Source: Ilumatobacter sp. | Lineage (GTDB): Bacteria > Actinomycetota > Acidimicrobiia > Acidimicrobiales > Ilumatobacteraceae | Direction of reading: 5' to 3' | Length of the DNA stretch: 50,368 nt | NCBI GenBank assembly: GCA_007693335.1 | Contig: REDU01000079.1 | Coordinates: 1 to 50,368, forward strand | In this document: positions 1-7,743 of the stretch, one piece after another | Numbering within the stretch: the first letter of the stretch is position 1 | How the letters are laid out: the number at the start of each line of letters is the position of its first letter | Made by a program: the position numbers and the translations under genes | Notes under the pieces: model-generated | The model's input: only the letters and a program-made list of their open reading frames with translations | Told to the model about the DNA's origin: nothing | Database searches by the model: none

Positions 1-875
1 GGATCGTCGATCCACTCCTCGGCATCGACCGTTCGCGCCAGCCGCTCGAAGTCGGGCTCGCGGCCGACCTGCACGATGAACCAACCGCCCGGGGCCCCCG
101 GGCCACCGGCGGGCATCCCGTCGAGGATCATCTTCGGGCCGGTCTGGTTGCTCTCGCGTTCTCCCATGCTCCAGAAGTTGAGCACCACGTCGGCGAACGA
201 CACCATCGAGTCGAACATCGCGACATCGACGTACTGGCCTCGGCCGGTCTGATCGCGGTGGCGTAGCGCGGCGAGGATCCCGATGACCCCGTACAGCGCC
301 GTGCCGATGTCGCCGAGCGCGCCGACCGGGTTCACCGCGGGTGGCGCGTCGGGTGGGCGCTTCCACTCGTACAGGCCGCTCATCGCCTCGGCCACCGCCG
401 CATACGCGGGCCACGACGAGTAGGGCGACTCGCTCGTGTTCCCGAAGCCGCTGATCGAGAGATAGACGGCGGCGGGATGCACCCGTTCGACGTCGGTGTA
501 GCCGAGCCCCATGCGGTCGAGAGCGCCTCCCTTGAAGTTCTCCGCCACGACATCGAACTGTGGCGCGAGGGCGAGCACGAGCTCGCGGCCCTCGGGATGC
601 TTGAGATCGATGCAGATGCTGCGCTTCGACAGGTTGTTGCGGAGGAAGGTGGCGCCGACGGCTCGACCGTCGGGGTCGTTCATCGCCGGGAACGACCGTC
701 GCGCGAGGTCGCCACCGCCCGGATGTTCGATCTTCACGACGTCGGCCCCGAGCCTGGCGAGCAGCTGTGTGGCGAACGGGAGCGACTGCATCTGCTCGAG
801 CGCGAGAACGCGTACGCCGTCGAGCGGCTTCCCGTTGCTGGCGGCTGCATCGTTCGCTGTGTCTCCGAGTCGCAT
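1..875 (-). CDS. CaiB/BaiF family (class III) CoA-transferase, 3' end outside window
   Basis: Class III CoA-transferases move CoA between carboxylic acids in the cytosol through an aspartyl-CoA intermediate. The reading frame starts at ATG 875 and runs off the left edge, giving 291 residues of a protein usually near 400. Seen in order: the N-terminal Rossmann-like part (GVRVLALEQ, about residues 20-28; GADVVKIEHPGGGD, about 43-56), the family stretch SKRSICIDLKHPEGRE (about 83-98), and VGALGDIGTALYGVIGILAALR, where Asp189 fits the catalytic aspartate of formyl-CoA transferase. A TACGAT -10 box (884-889) lies 8 bases upstream, so the mRNA is probably leaderless. The gene is divergent from the thiolase block and shares the operator at 901-917. 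The substrate is unknown; a steroid-derived acyl-CoA is inferred from context only. Confidence 0.9.
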   Translation of the reverse strand, partial: MRLGDTANDAAASNGKPLDGVRVLALEQMQSLPFATQLLARLGADVVKIEHPGGGDLARRSFPAMNDPDGRAVGATFLRNNLSKRSICIDLKHPEGRELVLALAPQFDVVAENFKGGALDRMGLGYTDVERVHPAAVYLSISGFGNTSESPYSSWPAYAAVAEAMSGLYEWKRPPDAPPAVNPVGALGDIGTALYGVIGILAALRHRDQTGRGQYVDVAMFDSMVSFADVVLNFWSMGERESNQTGPKMILDGMPAGGPGAPGGWFIVQVGREPDFERLARTVDAEEWIDD

Positions 876-900
876 GGTCGTGGATCGTAGCCGTGGCAGT

Positions 901-917
901 TCTGATGCTGCGTCAGA
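901..917. promoter_or_regulatory. 17-bp palindromic operator, site 1 (TCTGATGCTGCGTCAGA)
   Basis: This is one of twelve copies of the palindrome with consensus TCTGACGnnnCGTCAGA. It lies between divergent genes starting at 875 (minus) and 931 (plus). On the plus strand it directly abuts a TACCCT -10 box at 918-923, followed by 7 bases and ATG 931, so bound protein would block the promoter. The minus-strand -10 (884-889) is 11 bases away. Confidence 0.8.
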
Positions 918-930
918 TACCCTGCCGGCC

Positions 931-2379
931 ATGCGAGGCATCGTGTCCTGGGGGACGTACCTTCCCTACTGGCGGCTCGATCGGTCCGAGATCGCACCGG
1001 TGGCCGGTCAGGGCGGCGGTCGCGGCTCGCGCACGGTGGCCGGTTTCGACGAGGACGCTGCAACGATGGCGGTCGAGTCGTCGCGCCGTTCGCTCCGATC
1101 GGTGGGGGTGGCTCCTGAGCAGCTGTTGTTCGCGACCGCGAGCCCGGCATACGCCGACAAGACGAACGCCACCACGGTCCACGCCGCGCTGCAGCTCGAT
1201 CCGTCGGTGGCTGCATTCGACCTCGGTGCCTCCATGCGTTCGACCATGGGCGGCCTGTTGCTGGCCACTCGATCCACCGTCACCACGGTGGTGGCGGCAG
1301 CTGATGTCCGCACCGGGCTACCGGGATCGGCCGACGAGGCCAACGGCGGCGATGCCGCCGCGACCGTGGTCATCGCCGACGCCACACCCGAGGGTCCTGA
1401 ACTTCTCGCCGAGATCGTCGCCACCGGCAGCGTCACGAGTGAGTTCCTCGATCGGTGGCGCACGCCCGGTGAGCGCCGGACGAAGGTGTGGGACGACAAG
1501 TTCACCGAGGTGCAGTACCGCCCGCTCGTCGCCACCGCGTGGCGACGGGCGCTCGACGAGGCATCGGTGTCGCCCGACGAGGTGGCGTTGGTCGCGGTGG
1601 CCGCGCCCACGGGCAGGGTCGCGGCGCGGCTCGGCGGCGTGCTCGGTGGGGTGCAGGTGATCGACTCGCTCGAGTCGTCCGTGGGGTCGTGTGGTGCCGC
1701 GCATCCAGCGATGCTGCTGGCGTCGTTGCTCGAGCAGGCCGGTTCGCTCGAGGCCGGCAGCCTGGTGGCGCTCGTGTCGGCCGCCGACGGGGCCGACGTG
1801 CTGATCCTGCGCACCACCGAGGCGCTCTCCCGGTTCCGACCGGCGGTCACCCTGTCGGACCAGATCGCCTCGGGCGCGCAGGTTCCGTACGGGCGGTTCA
1901 TGCAATGGCGCGGGATGCTCGCCGTCGAACCGCCCCGTCGTCCCGAGCCGCAGCGGATGTCGGGGTCGGCTGCGGCACGTTCGACGGGCTGGAAGTTCGG
2001 GTTCGTCGGATCGCAGGATCGCGAGACCGGCCACGTGCACCTCCCGCCGGTGCGGGTCAGCGAGGGCGGCGGTCGCACCGACGACATGGCGCCCATCGCG
2101 ATGTCCGACGTGCAAGGGTCGGTCGTGACGTACACCGTCGACCGCCTCGCGTACTCGCCGAGCCCGCCGATCGTGTTCGCCGTGGTCGACTTCGACGGAG
2201 GTGGTCGCCTTCCGGTCGAGCTCTGTGATCTCGGTCCCGACGAGTTGTCGATCGGCTCACGGGTCGAGCCCACGTTCCGGCGGCTCGCTACGGTCGACGG
2301 CATCGCCAACTACTTCTGGAAGATGCGTCCCGTGCGCGACGGGGCACCGGACGAACCATCCGACACGAGGGAGGCCTGA
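931..2379 (+). CDS. HMG-CoA synthase/KAS III-like domain fused to OB-fold (DUF35) domain
   Basis: 482 residues. The N-terminal two thirds has the thiolase-fold pattern of HMG-CoA synthase/ketoacyl synthase III (start MRGIVSWGTYLPYWRLDR; later SSVGSCGAAHPAMLLASLL). The last ~130 residues form a DUF35-type OB fold that ends in YFWKMRPV. Where HMG-CoA synthases carry the nucleophilic Cys the sequence reads FDLGASMRSTMGG, with no Cys. The zinc ribbon that usually precedes the OB fold has also lost its cysteines (RETGHVHLPPVRV). Catalysis by the normal mechanism is therefore doubtful, and a structural or CoA-binding role beside the next thiolase is plausible. The start is leaderless (TACCCT at 918-923). 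Two bases separate it from the thiolase gene, so the two are co-translated. Confidence 0.8.
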   Translation: MRGIVSWGTYLPYWRLDRSEIAPVAGQGGGRGSRTVAGFDEDAATMAVESSRRSLRSVGVAPEQLLFATASPAYADKTNATTVHAALQLDPSVAAFDLGASMRSTMGGLLLATRSTVTTVVAAADVRTGLPGSADEANGGDAAATVVIADATPEGPELLAEIVATGSVTSEFLDRWRTPGERRTKVWDDKFTEVQYRPLVATAWRRALDEASVSPDEVALVAVAAPTGRVAARLGGVLGGVQVIDSLESSVGSCGAAHPAMLLASLLEQAGSLEAGSLVALVSAADGADVLILRTTEALSRFRPAVTLSDQIASGAQVPYGRFMQWRGMLAVEPPRRPEPQRMSGSAAARSTGWKFGFVGSQDRETGHVHLPPVRVSEGGGRTDDMAPIAMSDVQGSVVTYTVDRLAYSPSPPIVFAVVDFDGGGRLPVELCDLGPDELSIGSRVEPTFRRLATVDGIANYFWKMRPVRDGAPDEPSDTREA

Positions 2380-2381
2380 AC

Positions 2382-3584
2382 ATGGGCTCGCATGGCATCA
2401 AGGACCGCGTCGCGATCGTCGGCATGGGGTGCACGAAGTTCGTCGAGCACTGGGACAAGAGCCTCGACGACCTCATCATCGATGCTGCCGACCAGTGCTA
2501 CGCCTCAGCGGGCATCGACCGTTCGAGCGGGCCCGACCCCATCGACGCCTACTGGCTCGGTACGGCCCAGGGTGGAATGAGCGGGATCACCCTCGCCCGT
2601 CCGCTCCAGCTGCAGAACAAGCCGGTGACCCGGGTCGAGAACTTCTGCGCCACCGGCTCGGAAGCTCTGCGTCAGGCGGTGTATGCCGTGGCGTCGGGCG
2701 CCTACGACGTGGCGATGGCCGTCGGCGTCGAGAAGACCAAGGACTCCGGCTATCAGGGCCTCAACGCGGCGCCACCGCCGAACGACGGCACGGCGCGCAC
2801 GCTCACCGCAGCCGCCATGTTCTCGATGGTCGCCCCGGCCTATGGGCACCGGTACGGCGTGGACGACGCCGAGATGCGCAACGTGCTCGCTCACATCGCC
2901 CGCAAGAACCACGCCAACGGGGCGCGTAACCCGCGTGCGCAGTTCCGCCGCGAGGTCACACTCGAGACGATCTGCGGCTCGCCCACGGTTGCCGGTTCGC
3001 TCGGGGTGTTCGACTGTGCCGGAGTGGCCGACGGGGCGGCGGCAGCGATCGTGTGCCGTGCCGAGGATGCGCACCGGTTCACCGACCGGCCGCTGTACGT
3101 CAAGGCGCTGTCGTTCGTGGCAGGTAACGGTGGCGGGCTCACCGACCCCGACTACGACTACACGACGTTCCCCGAGGTGGTGGCCACGGCCGTCGACGCC
3201 TACGAGCAGGCCGGCATCACCGATCCGCGACGCGACCTGGCGCTCGCCGAGGTGCACGACTGCTTCACGATCAGCGAGCTGGTGCTCCTGGAGGATCTCG
3301 GCCTCGCTGAACGTGGTGAGGCCTGGCGCGGCGTACTCGACGGTGTGTTCGAACTCGACGGCGATCTACCGGTGAACCCCGACGGAGGTCTCAAGTCGTT
3401 CGGGCACCCGGTCGGAGCGTCGGGGCTGCGGATGATGTTCGAGGTGTGGCTGCAGCTGCGCGGCGAGGCCACCCCCGAGCGCCAGCTCACGACCGACCGC
3501 ACCCTCGGCCTCACCCACAACCTCGGCGGCTACCCCGGTGAGATGGTGAGCTTCGTGTCGATCCTCGGCACGGAGCCGGGCTGA
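2382..3584 (+). CDS. Thiolase-fold protein, SCP-x/lipid-transfer (Ltp) type
   Basis: 400 residues. Thiolase-family enzymes cleave or form carbon-carbon bonds on acyl-CoA; the SCP-x/Ltp branch acts on sterol side chains and related bulky substrates. The nucleophilic Cys is at about 89 (ENFCATGSEAL). A His lies in VHDCFTISELV at about 291, and the GHPVGASG motif at about 341-348. All catalytic motifs are intact, unlike the upstream partner. The gene follows the HMGCS-like/OB-fold gene by two bases, which suggests a heteromeric complex such as the archaeal thiolase/HMGCS/DUF35 assembly or the Ltp2-DUF35 aldolase of steroid degraders. Only 11 bases separate its stop from the stop of the convergent SDR gene. 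Confidence 0.88.
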   Translation: MGSHGIKDRVAIVGMGCTKFVEHWDKSLDDLIIDAADQCYASAGIDRSSGPDPIDAYWLGTAQGGMSGITLARPLQLQNKPVTRVENFCATGSEALRQAVYAVASGAYDVAMAVGVEKTKDSGYQGLNAAPPPNDGTARTLTAAAMFSMVAPAYGHRYGVDDAEMRNVLAHIARKNHANGARNPRAQFRREVTLETICGSPTVAGSLGVFDCAGVADGAAAAIVCRAEDAHRFTDRPLYVKALSFVAGNGGGLTDPDYDYTTFPEVVATAVDAYEQAGITDPRRDLALAEVHDCFTISELVLLEDLGLAERGEAWRGVLDGVFELDGDLPVNPDGGLKSFGHPVGASGLRMMFEVWLQLRGEATPERQLTTDRTLGLTHNLGGYPGEMVSFVSILGTEPG

Positions 3585-3595
3585 AGCTGATCGTC

Positions 3596-4369
3596 TCAGA
3601 CCGAGTACCCGCCGTCGACGTTGAGGTGCTGGCCCGAGATGTAGCCGGCACGGTCAGACGCCAGGAAGCACACGGCCTCGGCGATGTCGGCGGCCGATCC
3701 GAAGCGGGGGAGTGGGATGACCCGCCGTGCGGCCTCGAGTGCCGTGTGGTCGAGGTCGCCGTGGTCCCTGAGATGTTGGGCCATGCCCTCGTCGAGCATT
3801 CCCGGCCCGACACTGTTCGCCCGGACGCCGAAGCGGCCTTCCTCGGCAGCGAGCCCGCGCACGATCGACTCGATGGCGGCCTTCGGCCCGGCCGACAAAC
3901 CGTCGCGGATGGGATAGCGGTGGTTGGCGGCAGTGGTGACGGCCACGATCGAGCCGGCGCACGCGCGGAGCCACGGCAGCGCCGGTTGCACGACACCGAA
4001 GAAGGCGCCGGCCTCGTCGAGCAGGTGCCGCTGCATCAGCATCGGTTCCACGCGGGAGAGATGGACCTGACGCACGAGGGGGCCCGCAGCGTGCACCACG
4101 GTGTGGAGACCGCCCAGGCGCTCGGCCGTCGCCGCGACCCAGGTACCTGTCGCCTCGGTGTCGGACAGATCGAGCTGCTGATGCTCGGCCTCTGCGCCGA
4201 GTTCGACGAGGTGGTCGACCACCTCGTCGGCGGCCTGGCGATTGCGGTGGTACGTCAGCACGACGTTGCTCCCGCGCTCGGCGAGCATCGTGCAGATCGC
4301 CCGGCCGAGCGCGCCTGACCCGCCCGTGACGAGGGCGGCACCGGGCCGTGACGCGAAGTCGCTGGACAT
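3596..4369 (-). CDS. SDR-family protein with substituted catalytic Tyr
   Basis: 257 residues, ATG 4369, 8 bases downstream of the other SDR gene in the same operon. The Rossmann glycine motif TGGSGALG is near residue 15, HAAG replaces NNAG, and the C-terminus ISGQHLNVDGGYSV is typical. In the active-site stretch (AVTTAANHRYPIRDGLSAGPK) the lysine is kept, but the residue four before it is Ser rather than Tyr, and the usual Ser is Thr. The fold is secure, but canonical dehydrogenase activity is not. By position it matches the second of two SDR genes (Rv3548c/Rv3549c) divergent from echA20 in M. tuberculosis; orthology is inferred from synteny only. Confidence 0.88.
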   Translation of the reverse strand: MSSDFASRPGAALVTGGSGALGRAICTMLAERGSNVVLTYHRNRQAADEVVDHLVELGAEAEHQQLDLSDTEATGTWVAATAERLGGLHTVVHAAGPLVRQVHLSRVEPMLMQRHLLDEAGAFFGVVQPALPWLRACAGSIVAVTTAANHRYPIRDGLSAGPKAAIESIVRGLAAEEGRFGVRANSVGPGMLDEGMAQHLRDHGDLDHTALEAARRVIPLPRFGSAADIAEAVCFLASDRAGYISGQHLNVDGGYSV

Positions 4370-4377
4370 CGTGCCGG

Positions 4378-5148
4378 TCACGTACTGCCGTCGTCGAGGA
4401 ACGGCGGACGGTCGCCACCGCCGTGGACCACGAGGTTCGCGCCGGTGATGTACGACGCGAGTGGCGACGCGAGGAACACGCATGCATCGGCGATGTCGCC
4501 CGGGTCCGCCATGCGCCCCATCGGGATGCCCGCAGCGATGCGCGCCGCCGACGCGTCGTCGCCGTAGTGGGCGGCAGATTCCGCGGTCCGTACCATTCCC
4601 GCCGTCACGGAGTTGACCCGGATGCCGGGCGCCCACTCCTGGCCCACCGTCGTGGTGAAACTGAGGAGCCCCGCCTTGGCCGCGGCGTAGGCGGCCACGG
4701 TGGGTCCGGGCCGGAGTGCCGCCACACTCGAGATGTTCACGATGACACCCCCGCCCGCCTCCTGGACCGGCGTCGACATCAGGTGGGGATGGGCGGCCTG
4801 GCTCGTGAACATCGCCGAGAGCAGGTTGAGCGCGGTGATCCGCTCGGTGAAGCGCGGCGATGCGGTGTGGGTGACCGCCGGTGGTGAACCGCCGGCGTTG
4901 TTCACGAGCACGTCGAGACGGCCGTGGCGGTCGGCCACCGCGTCGACCATCGCCCGGGCGGTGTCGGCGTCGCGCAGATCGGCCTCGTGGAACGACCAAC
5001 CGTCGGGGAGGGCATCGGGCGGCGTGCGGGCGCAGATCGCGATGGTCGCGCCGGCGTCGGCGAAGCGTCGGGCGATCGCTGCACCGATACCCCGCGTCCC
5101 GCCGGTCACCAGGACCACGCGGTCACCGAGATCGATGCTGATGGCCAC
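4378..5148 (-). CDS. Short-chain dehydrogenase/reductase (SDR) divergent from echA20
   Basis: 256 residues. NAD(P)-dependent oxidoreductase with TGGTRGIG near residue 15, NNAG, ISSVAA and the catalytic AYAAAKAG (YxxxK), so it should be active. I chose GTG 5148 because TACATT (5155-5160) sits exactly 6 bases upstream, the leaderless spacing used throughout this window; longer in-frame extensions would read through the promoter and operator. It is the first gene of a two-SDR operon divergent from echA20-ipdABC. In M. tuberculosis the equivalent SDR pair belongs to the KstR2 regulon for steroid ring C/D breakdown. Which hydroxyacyl-CoA it oxidises cannot be read from sequence. Confidence 0.9.
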   Translation of the reverse strand: MAISIDLGDRVVLVTGGTRGIGAAIARRFADAGATIAICARTPPDALPDGWSFHEADLRDADTARAMVDAVADRHGRLDVLVNNAGGSPPAVTHTASPRFTERITALNLLSAMFTSQAAHPHLMSTPVQEAGGGVIVNISSVAALRPGPTVAAYAAAKAGLLSFTTTVGQEWAPGIRVNSVTAGMVRTAESAAHYGDDASAARIAAGIPMGRMADPGDIADACVFLASPLASYITGANLVVHGGGDRPPFLDDGST

Positions 5149-5174
5149 CGACGCAATGTACTGGTCCGCAGTTT

Positions 5175-5191
5175 TTTGACGCAATGTCAGA
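5175..5191. promoter_or_regulatory. 17-bp palindromic operator, site 2 (TTTGACGCAATGTCAGA)
   Basis: This copy departs from the consensus arms at two positions (T for C at position 2, T for C at position 11). It lies 14 bases upstream of the minus-strand -10 (TACATT 5155-5160) for the SDR operon and about 55 bases upstream of the echA20 start at 5247. It could therefore control both arms of the ring C/D cassette. Confidence 0.7.
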
Positions 5192-5229
5192 TTTTCGGGC
5201 CGGCACTTCATTCGTGACGTGCGATGTAG

Positions 5230-5247
5230 TAATGATTGAAGTCATTA
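5230..5247. promoter_or_regulatory. Second palindrome TAATGATTGAAGTCATTA at the echA20 start
   Basis: Perfect 6-base arms TAATGA/TCATTA flank a 6-base centre. The right arm ends on the first base of the echA20 ATG. It differs from the 17-bp operator family and could be an extra operator or a start-codon hairpin. The stretch GTAGTAATG also occurs at 46631-46639 in front of another gene. Confidence 0.45.
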
Positions 5248-6056
5248 TGGCCCAGCGGCAGATCACGAGTTCGAGAGACGACGCCGGCATCGTCGAGGTG
5301 GTCATGGAGTGCCCGCCGGTCAACGCCCTCACGGTGGCCGAGTGGTTCGAGCTGGCGCGGGTGGTGCGCGAACGCGGCGACGACCCCGAGACCCGCGTCG
5401 TGGTCCTGCGAGCCGAGGGCCGTGGTTTCAACGCCGGTGTCGACATCAAGGAGATGCAGCGGACCGAGGGCTTCACCGCGCTCCTCGGGGCCAACAAGGG
5501 GTGCTTCGAGGCGTTCGCCGCGGTGTACGACTGTCCGGTGCCCGTGATCAGCGCGGTGCACGGGTTCTGCGTCGGGGGCGGCGTCGGTCTGGTCGGTAAC
5601 AGCGACGTGATCGTCGCCAGCGACGACGCCTACTTCGGGCTGCCCGAGGTCGACCGGGGCGCGCTGGGTGCCGCCACGCACCTCGCCCGACTCGTGCCGC
5701 AGCACAAGATGCGGGCGATGGTCTACACGTCCGCCACTGCGTCGGCGCACGAGCTGCACGCCTGGGGGAGCGTTCTCGAGGTGGTGCCCGCCGAGCGACT
5801 CAGAGCAGCAGCCCTCGACGTGGCCCGAACGATCGCCTCGAAGTCGCCCACGGTGATCCGGGCGGCGAAGGGCAGCCTCAACGGGATCGATCTGTGGGAC
5901 GTGAAGCGCAGCTACCGGTTCGAACAGGGGTTCACCTTCGAGCTCAACCTGTCGGGTGTGAGCGACGAGCTGCGCGACGAGTTCGCCGGAACCGGATCCG
6001 GCACCGGTACTGGTACTGGTACTGACACCGCCACTGGCGACGAGGGAGCAGCATGA
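5247..6056 (+). CDS. echA20: Enoyl-CoA hydratase/isomerase family ring hydrolase, EchA20-like
   Basis: 269 residues of the crotonase fold. The oxyanion-hole segments are GFNAGVDIKEM (about residues 62-72) and HGFCVGGGVGLVGNSD (about 106-121). In M. tuberculosis EchA20 hydrolytically opens a ring of the CoA-linked steroid C/D-ring intermediate, upstream of IpdAB. The assignment rests on the family plus the exact downstream order ipdA-ipdB-ipdC and the divergent SDR pair. ATG 5247 begins MAQRQITSSRDDAG, where the family alignment starts; the open frame upstream crosses the operator. The C-terminus carries an odd Gly/Thr-rich tail from a short tandem repeat. The stop overlaps the ipdA start (ATGA). 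Confidence 0.88.
   Translation: MAQRQITSSRDDAGIVEVVMECPPVNALTVAEWFELARVVRERGDDPETRVVVLRAEGRGFNAGVDIKEMQRTEGFTALLGANKGCFEAFAAVYDCPVPVISAVHGFCVGGGVGLVGNSDVIVASDDAYFGLPEVDRGALGAATHLARLVPQHKMRAMVYTSATASAHELHAWGSVLEVVPAERLRAAALDVARTIASKSPTVIRAAKGSLNGIDLWDVKRSYRFEQGFTFELNLSGVSDELRDEFAGTGSGTGTGTGTDTATGDEGAA
6006..6023 (+). repeat. Hexamer tandem repeat (GGTACT x3) in the echA20 3' end
   Basis: Three perfect GGTACT copies follow related GGA/GGC-ACC units and encode a GTGTGTGT-like tail just before the ipdA start. Because the unit is 6 bases, copy-number changes stay in frame. Confidence 0.7.
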
Positions 6057-6964
6057 CGATCGACAAACGGATCAGCGAAGACGAGGCGGTCGCAACCCTC
6101 GCCGACGGGATGACTCTCGGGATCGGCGGTTGGGGGAGTCGCCGCAAGCCGATGAGCCTGGTGCGGGCGCTCTTGCGTTCGCCGGTGACCGACCTCACCG
6201 TGGTCTCCTACGGCGGCCCCGATGTCGGGTTGCTGTGTGCGGCCGGCAAGGTCCGACGGCTGATCTACGGCTTCGTCTCGCTCGACTCGATCCCGCTCGA
6301 GCCGCACTTCCGAGCTGCTCGACAGGGCGGCACGATCCCCGAGCCCGTCGAGTACGACGAGGGGATGCTGCAGTGGGCGCTCTACGCCGGCTCGCTCCGG
6401 CTCCCGTTCCTGCCGACCAGGGCGGGCCTCGGCAGTGATGTGCTCGAGGTGAACCCGTCGCTCCGACTCGTCAGCTCACCCTACGACGACCGTGAGGAGT
6501 TGGTGGCGGTACCCGGTCTCCGGCTCGACGCTGCGTTCGTGCATCTCAACCGATCCGATGCCCGCGGGAACGCGCAGTTCCTCGGACCCGACCTGTACTT
6601 CGACGATCTGTTCTTGAACGCGTGCGAACCGGGCCGCCGCTTCCTCAGCTGCGAACGCATCGTCCCCACCGAGTCACTGCTCGACGAGGGCTCGTTCCAC
6701 ACCTTGCGCATCAACCGGTCGATGGTCGACGGTGTCGTGGAGGCGCCTCGAGGGGCGCACTTCACCACCTGCGAGCCCGACTACGGGCGCGACGAAGCGT
6801 TCCAACGGCACTACGTCGGTGCCGCCGGCGATCCCGATGCATGGGCAGCCTTCGTCGACCGGTTCCTGTCGGGGAGCGAACACGACTACCAACAGGCCGT
6901 TGCTGCGTGGCACGTGGAACAGACCGAACGAGCCGCCCGCGAGACCGAAGGAGCGACGTCATGA
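6053..6964 (+). CDS. ipdA: Steroid ring-cleaving hydrolase alpha subunit IpdA (CoA-transferase fold)
   Basis: 303 residues. IpdA and IpdB form a class I CoA-transferase-fold heteromer that, in actinobacterial cholesterol degraders, hydrolyses the last ring of the CoA-linked intermediate (COCHEA-CoA). Strong family stretches are GIGGWGSRRKPMSLVRALLRS (22-42), VSYGGPDVGLLCAAGKVRRL (51-70), YGFVSLDS and EAPRGAHFTT...DYGRDEAFQRHY. Glu103 in EYDEGMLQ corresponds well to the catalytic glutamate reported near residue 105 of IpdA. ATGA overlaps at both ends couple it to echA20 and ipdB. It resembles the mycobacterial protein far more than glutaconate or acetoacetate CoA-transferases. Confidence 0.93.
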   Translation: MTIDKRISEDEAVATLADGMTLGIGGWGSRRKPMSLVRALLRSPVTDLTVVSYGGPDVGLLCAAGKVRRLIYGFVSLDSIPLEPHFRAARQGGTIPEPVEYDEGMLQWALYAGSLRLPFLPTRAGLGSDVLEVNPSLRLVSSPYDDREELVAVPGLRLDAAFVHLNRSDARGNAQFLGPDLYFDDLFLNACEPGRRFLSCERIVPTESLLDEGSFHTLRINRSMVDGVVEAPRGAHFTTCEPDYGRDEAFQRHYVGAAGDPDAWAAFVDRFLSGSEHDYQQAVAAWHVEQTERAARETEGATS

Positions 6965-7743
6965 GCACCCCCAGCCCCGACGGAGCGGGTCATGACGGGG
7001 TGAGTCGGGCCGACATCGTGGTGGTGGCGTGTGCCGAGGCGTTCCGGGGCGACGGGGAGATCTTCGCGTCGGGCATGGGCACCATCCCCATGCTCGGAGC
7101 CCGCCTGGCGCGAGCGTCGTTCGAACCCGATCTGCTGGTGTCCGATGGCGAGGCGTTCTTCGTGGCCAACGATCTCGAGGTCGGCGGCACCGACAAGCTC
7201 GTCGAAGGATGGATCCCGTTCCGGAGTGTGTTCGACACGCTGTGGGGCGGACGGCGTCACGTGATGATGGGAGCCACCCAGATCGACGCCCACGGAAACA
7301 CGAACATCGCGAACATCGGCCCGTGGGACCGGCCCAAGGCGCAGCTGCTCGGCGTTCGCGGGGGCCCTGGCAACACCGTCAACCATGCCACCAGCTTCTG
7401 GATCCCCAGGCACTCGGCGAGGGTGTTCGTCCCGAAGGTCGACATGGTCAGCGGCGTCGGCACCGATCGGGCTGCGGACATCGGTGGCTGGATCGCGGCA
7501 CACCACCACCTGGCGCGGGTGGTCACGAACCTGGCAGTGCTCGACCTCGGCGGGCCCGATGGCCGGCTGCGCCTCCTGAGCGTGCATCCTGGTGTCTCGG
7601 TGAGCGATGTCGAGGAGAACACCGGATTCGAGTTGGTGATCGGCCCCGACACACCCGAGACGCGCCTGCCGACCGACCACGAGATGGCCATCCTCGATCG
7701 GCTCGACCCATCGGGACTCCGGCTGAGCGAAGTTCCCGTCTGA
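6961..7743 (+). CDS. ipdB: Steroid ring-cleaving hydrolase beta subunit IpdB
   Basis: 260 residues; partner of IpdA in the ring-cleaving hydrolase. Motifs shared with mycobacterial IpdB are GARLAR near residue 40, SDGEAFF, EGWIPFRSVFDTLWGGRRHVMMGATQID (about 77-104), GNTNIANIGPWDRPKAQLLGVRGGPGNTVNHATSFW and LLSVHPGVSVSDV. The start ATG 6961 overlaps the ipdA stop by 4 bases (ATGA), and its own stop overlaps the ipdC start by one base (TGATG). This is the tight coupling expected for stoichiometric subunits. It lacks the CoA-transferase catalytic Glu region seen in true beta subunits, as is known for IpdB. Confidence 0.93.
   Translation: MSTPSPDGAGHDGVSRADIVVVACAEAFRGDGEIFASGMGTIPMLGARLARASFEPDLLVSDGEAFFVANDLEVGGTDKLVEGWIPFRSVFDTLWGGRRHVMMGATQIDAHGNTNIANIGPWDRPKAQLLGVRGGPGNTVNHATSFWIPRHSARVFVPKVDMVSGVGTDRAADIGGWIAAHHHLARVVTNLAVLDLGGPDGRLRLLSVHPGVSVSDVEENTGFELVIGPDTPETRLPTDHEMAILDRLDPSGLRLSEVPV

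Noticed and set aside
511..930. N-terminal extension of the HMGCS-like protein from 511
   Set aside because: It lies antisense to the CoA-transferase gene and crosses operator site 1; ATG 931 begins the family alignment.
3596..4999. Long minus-strand frame covering two SDR genes
   Set aside because: Upstream of 4369 it is an out-of-frame shadow of the SDR at 4378-5148; SDR motifs begin only at ATG 4369.
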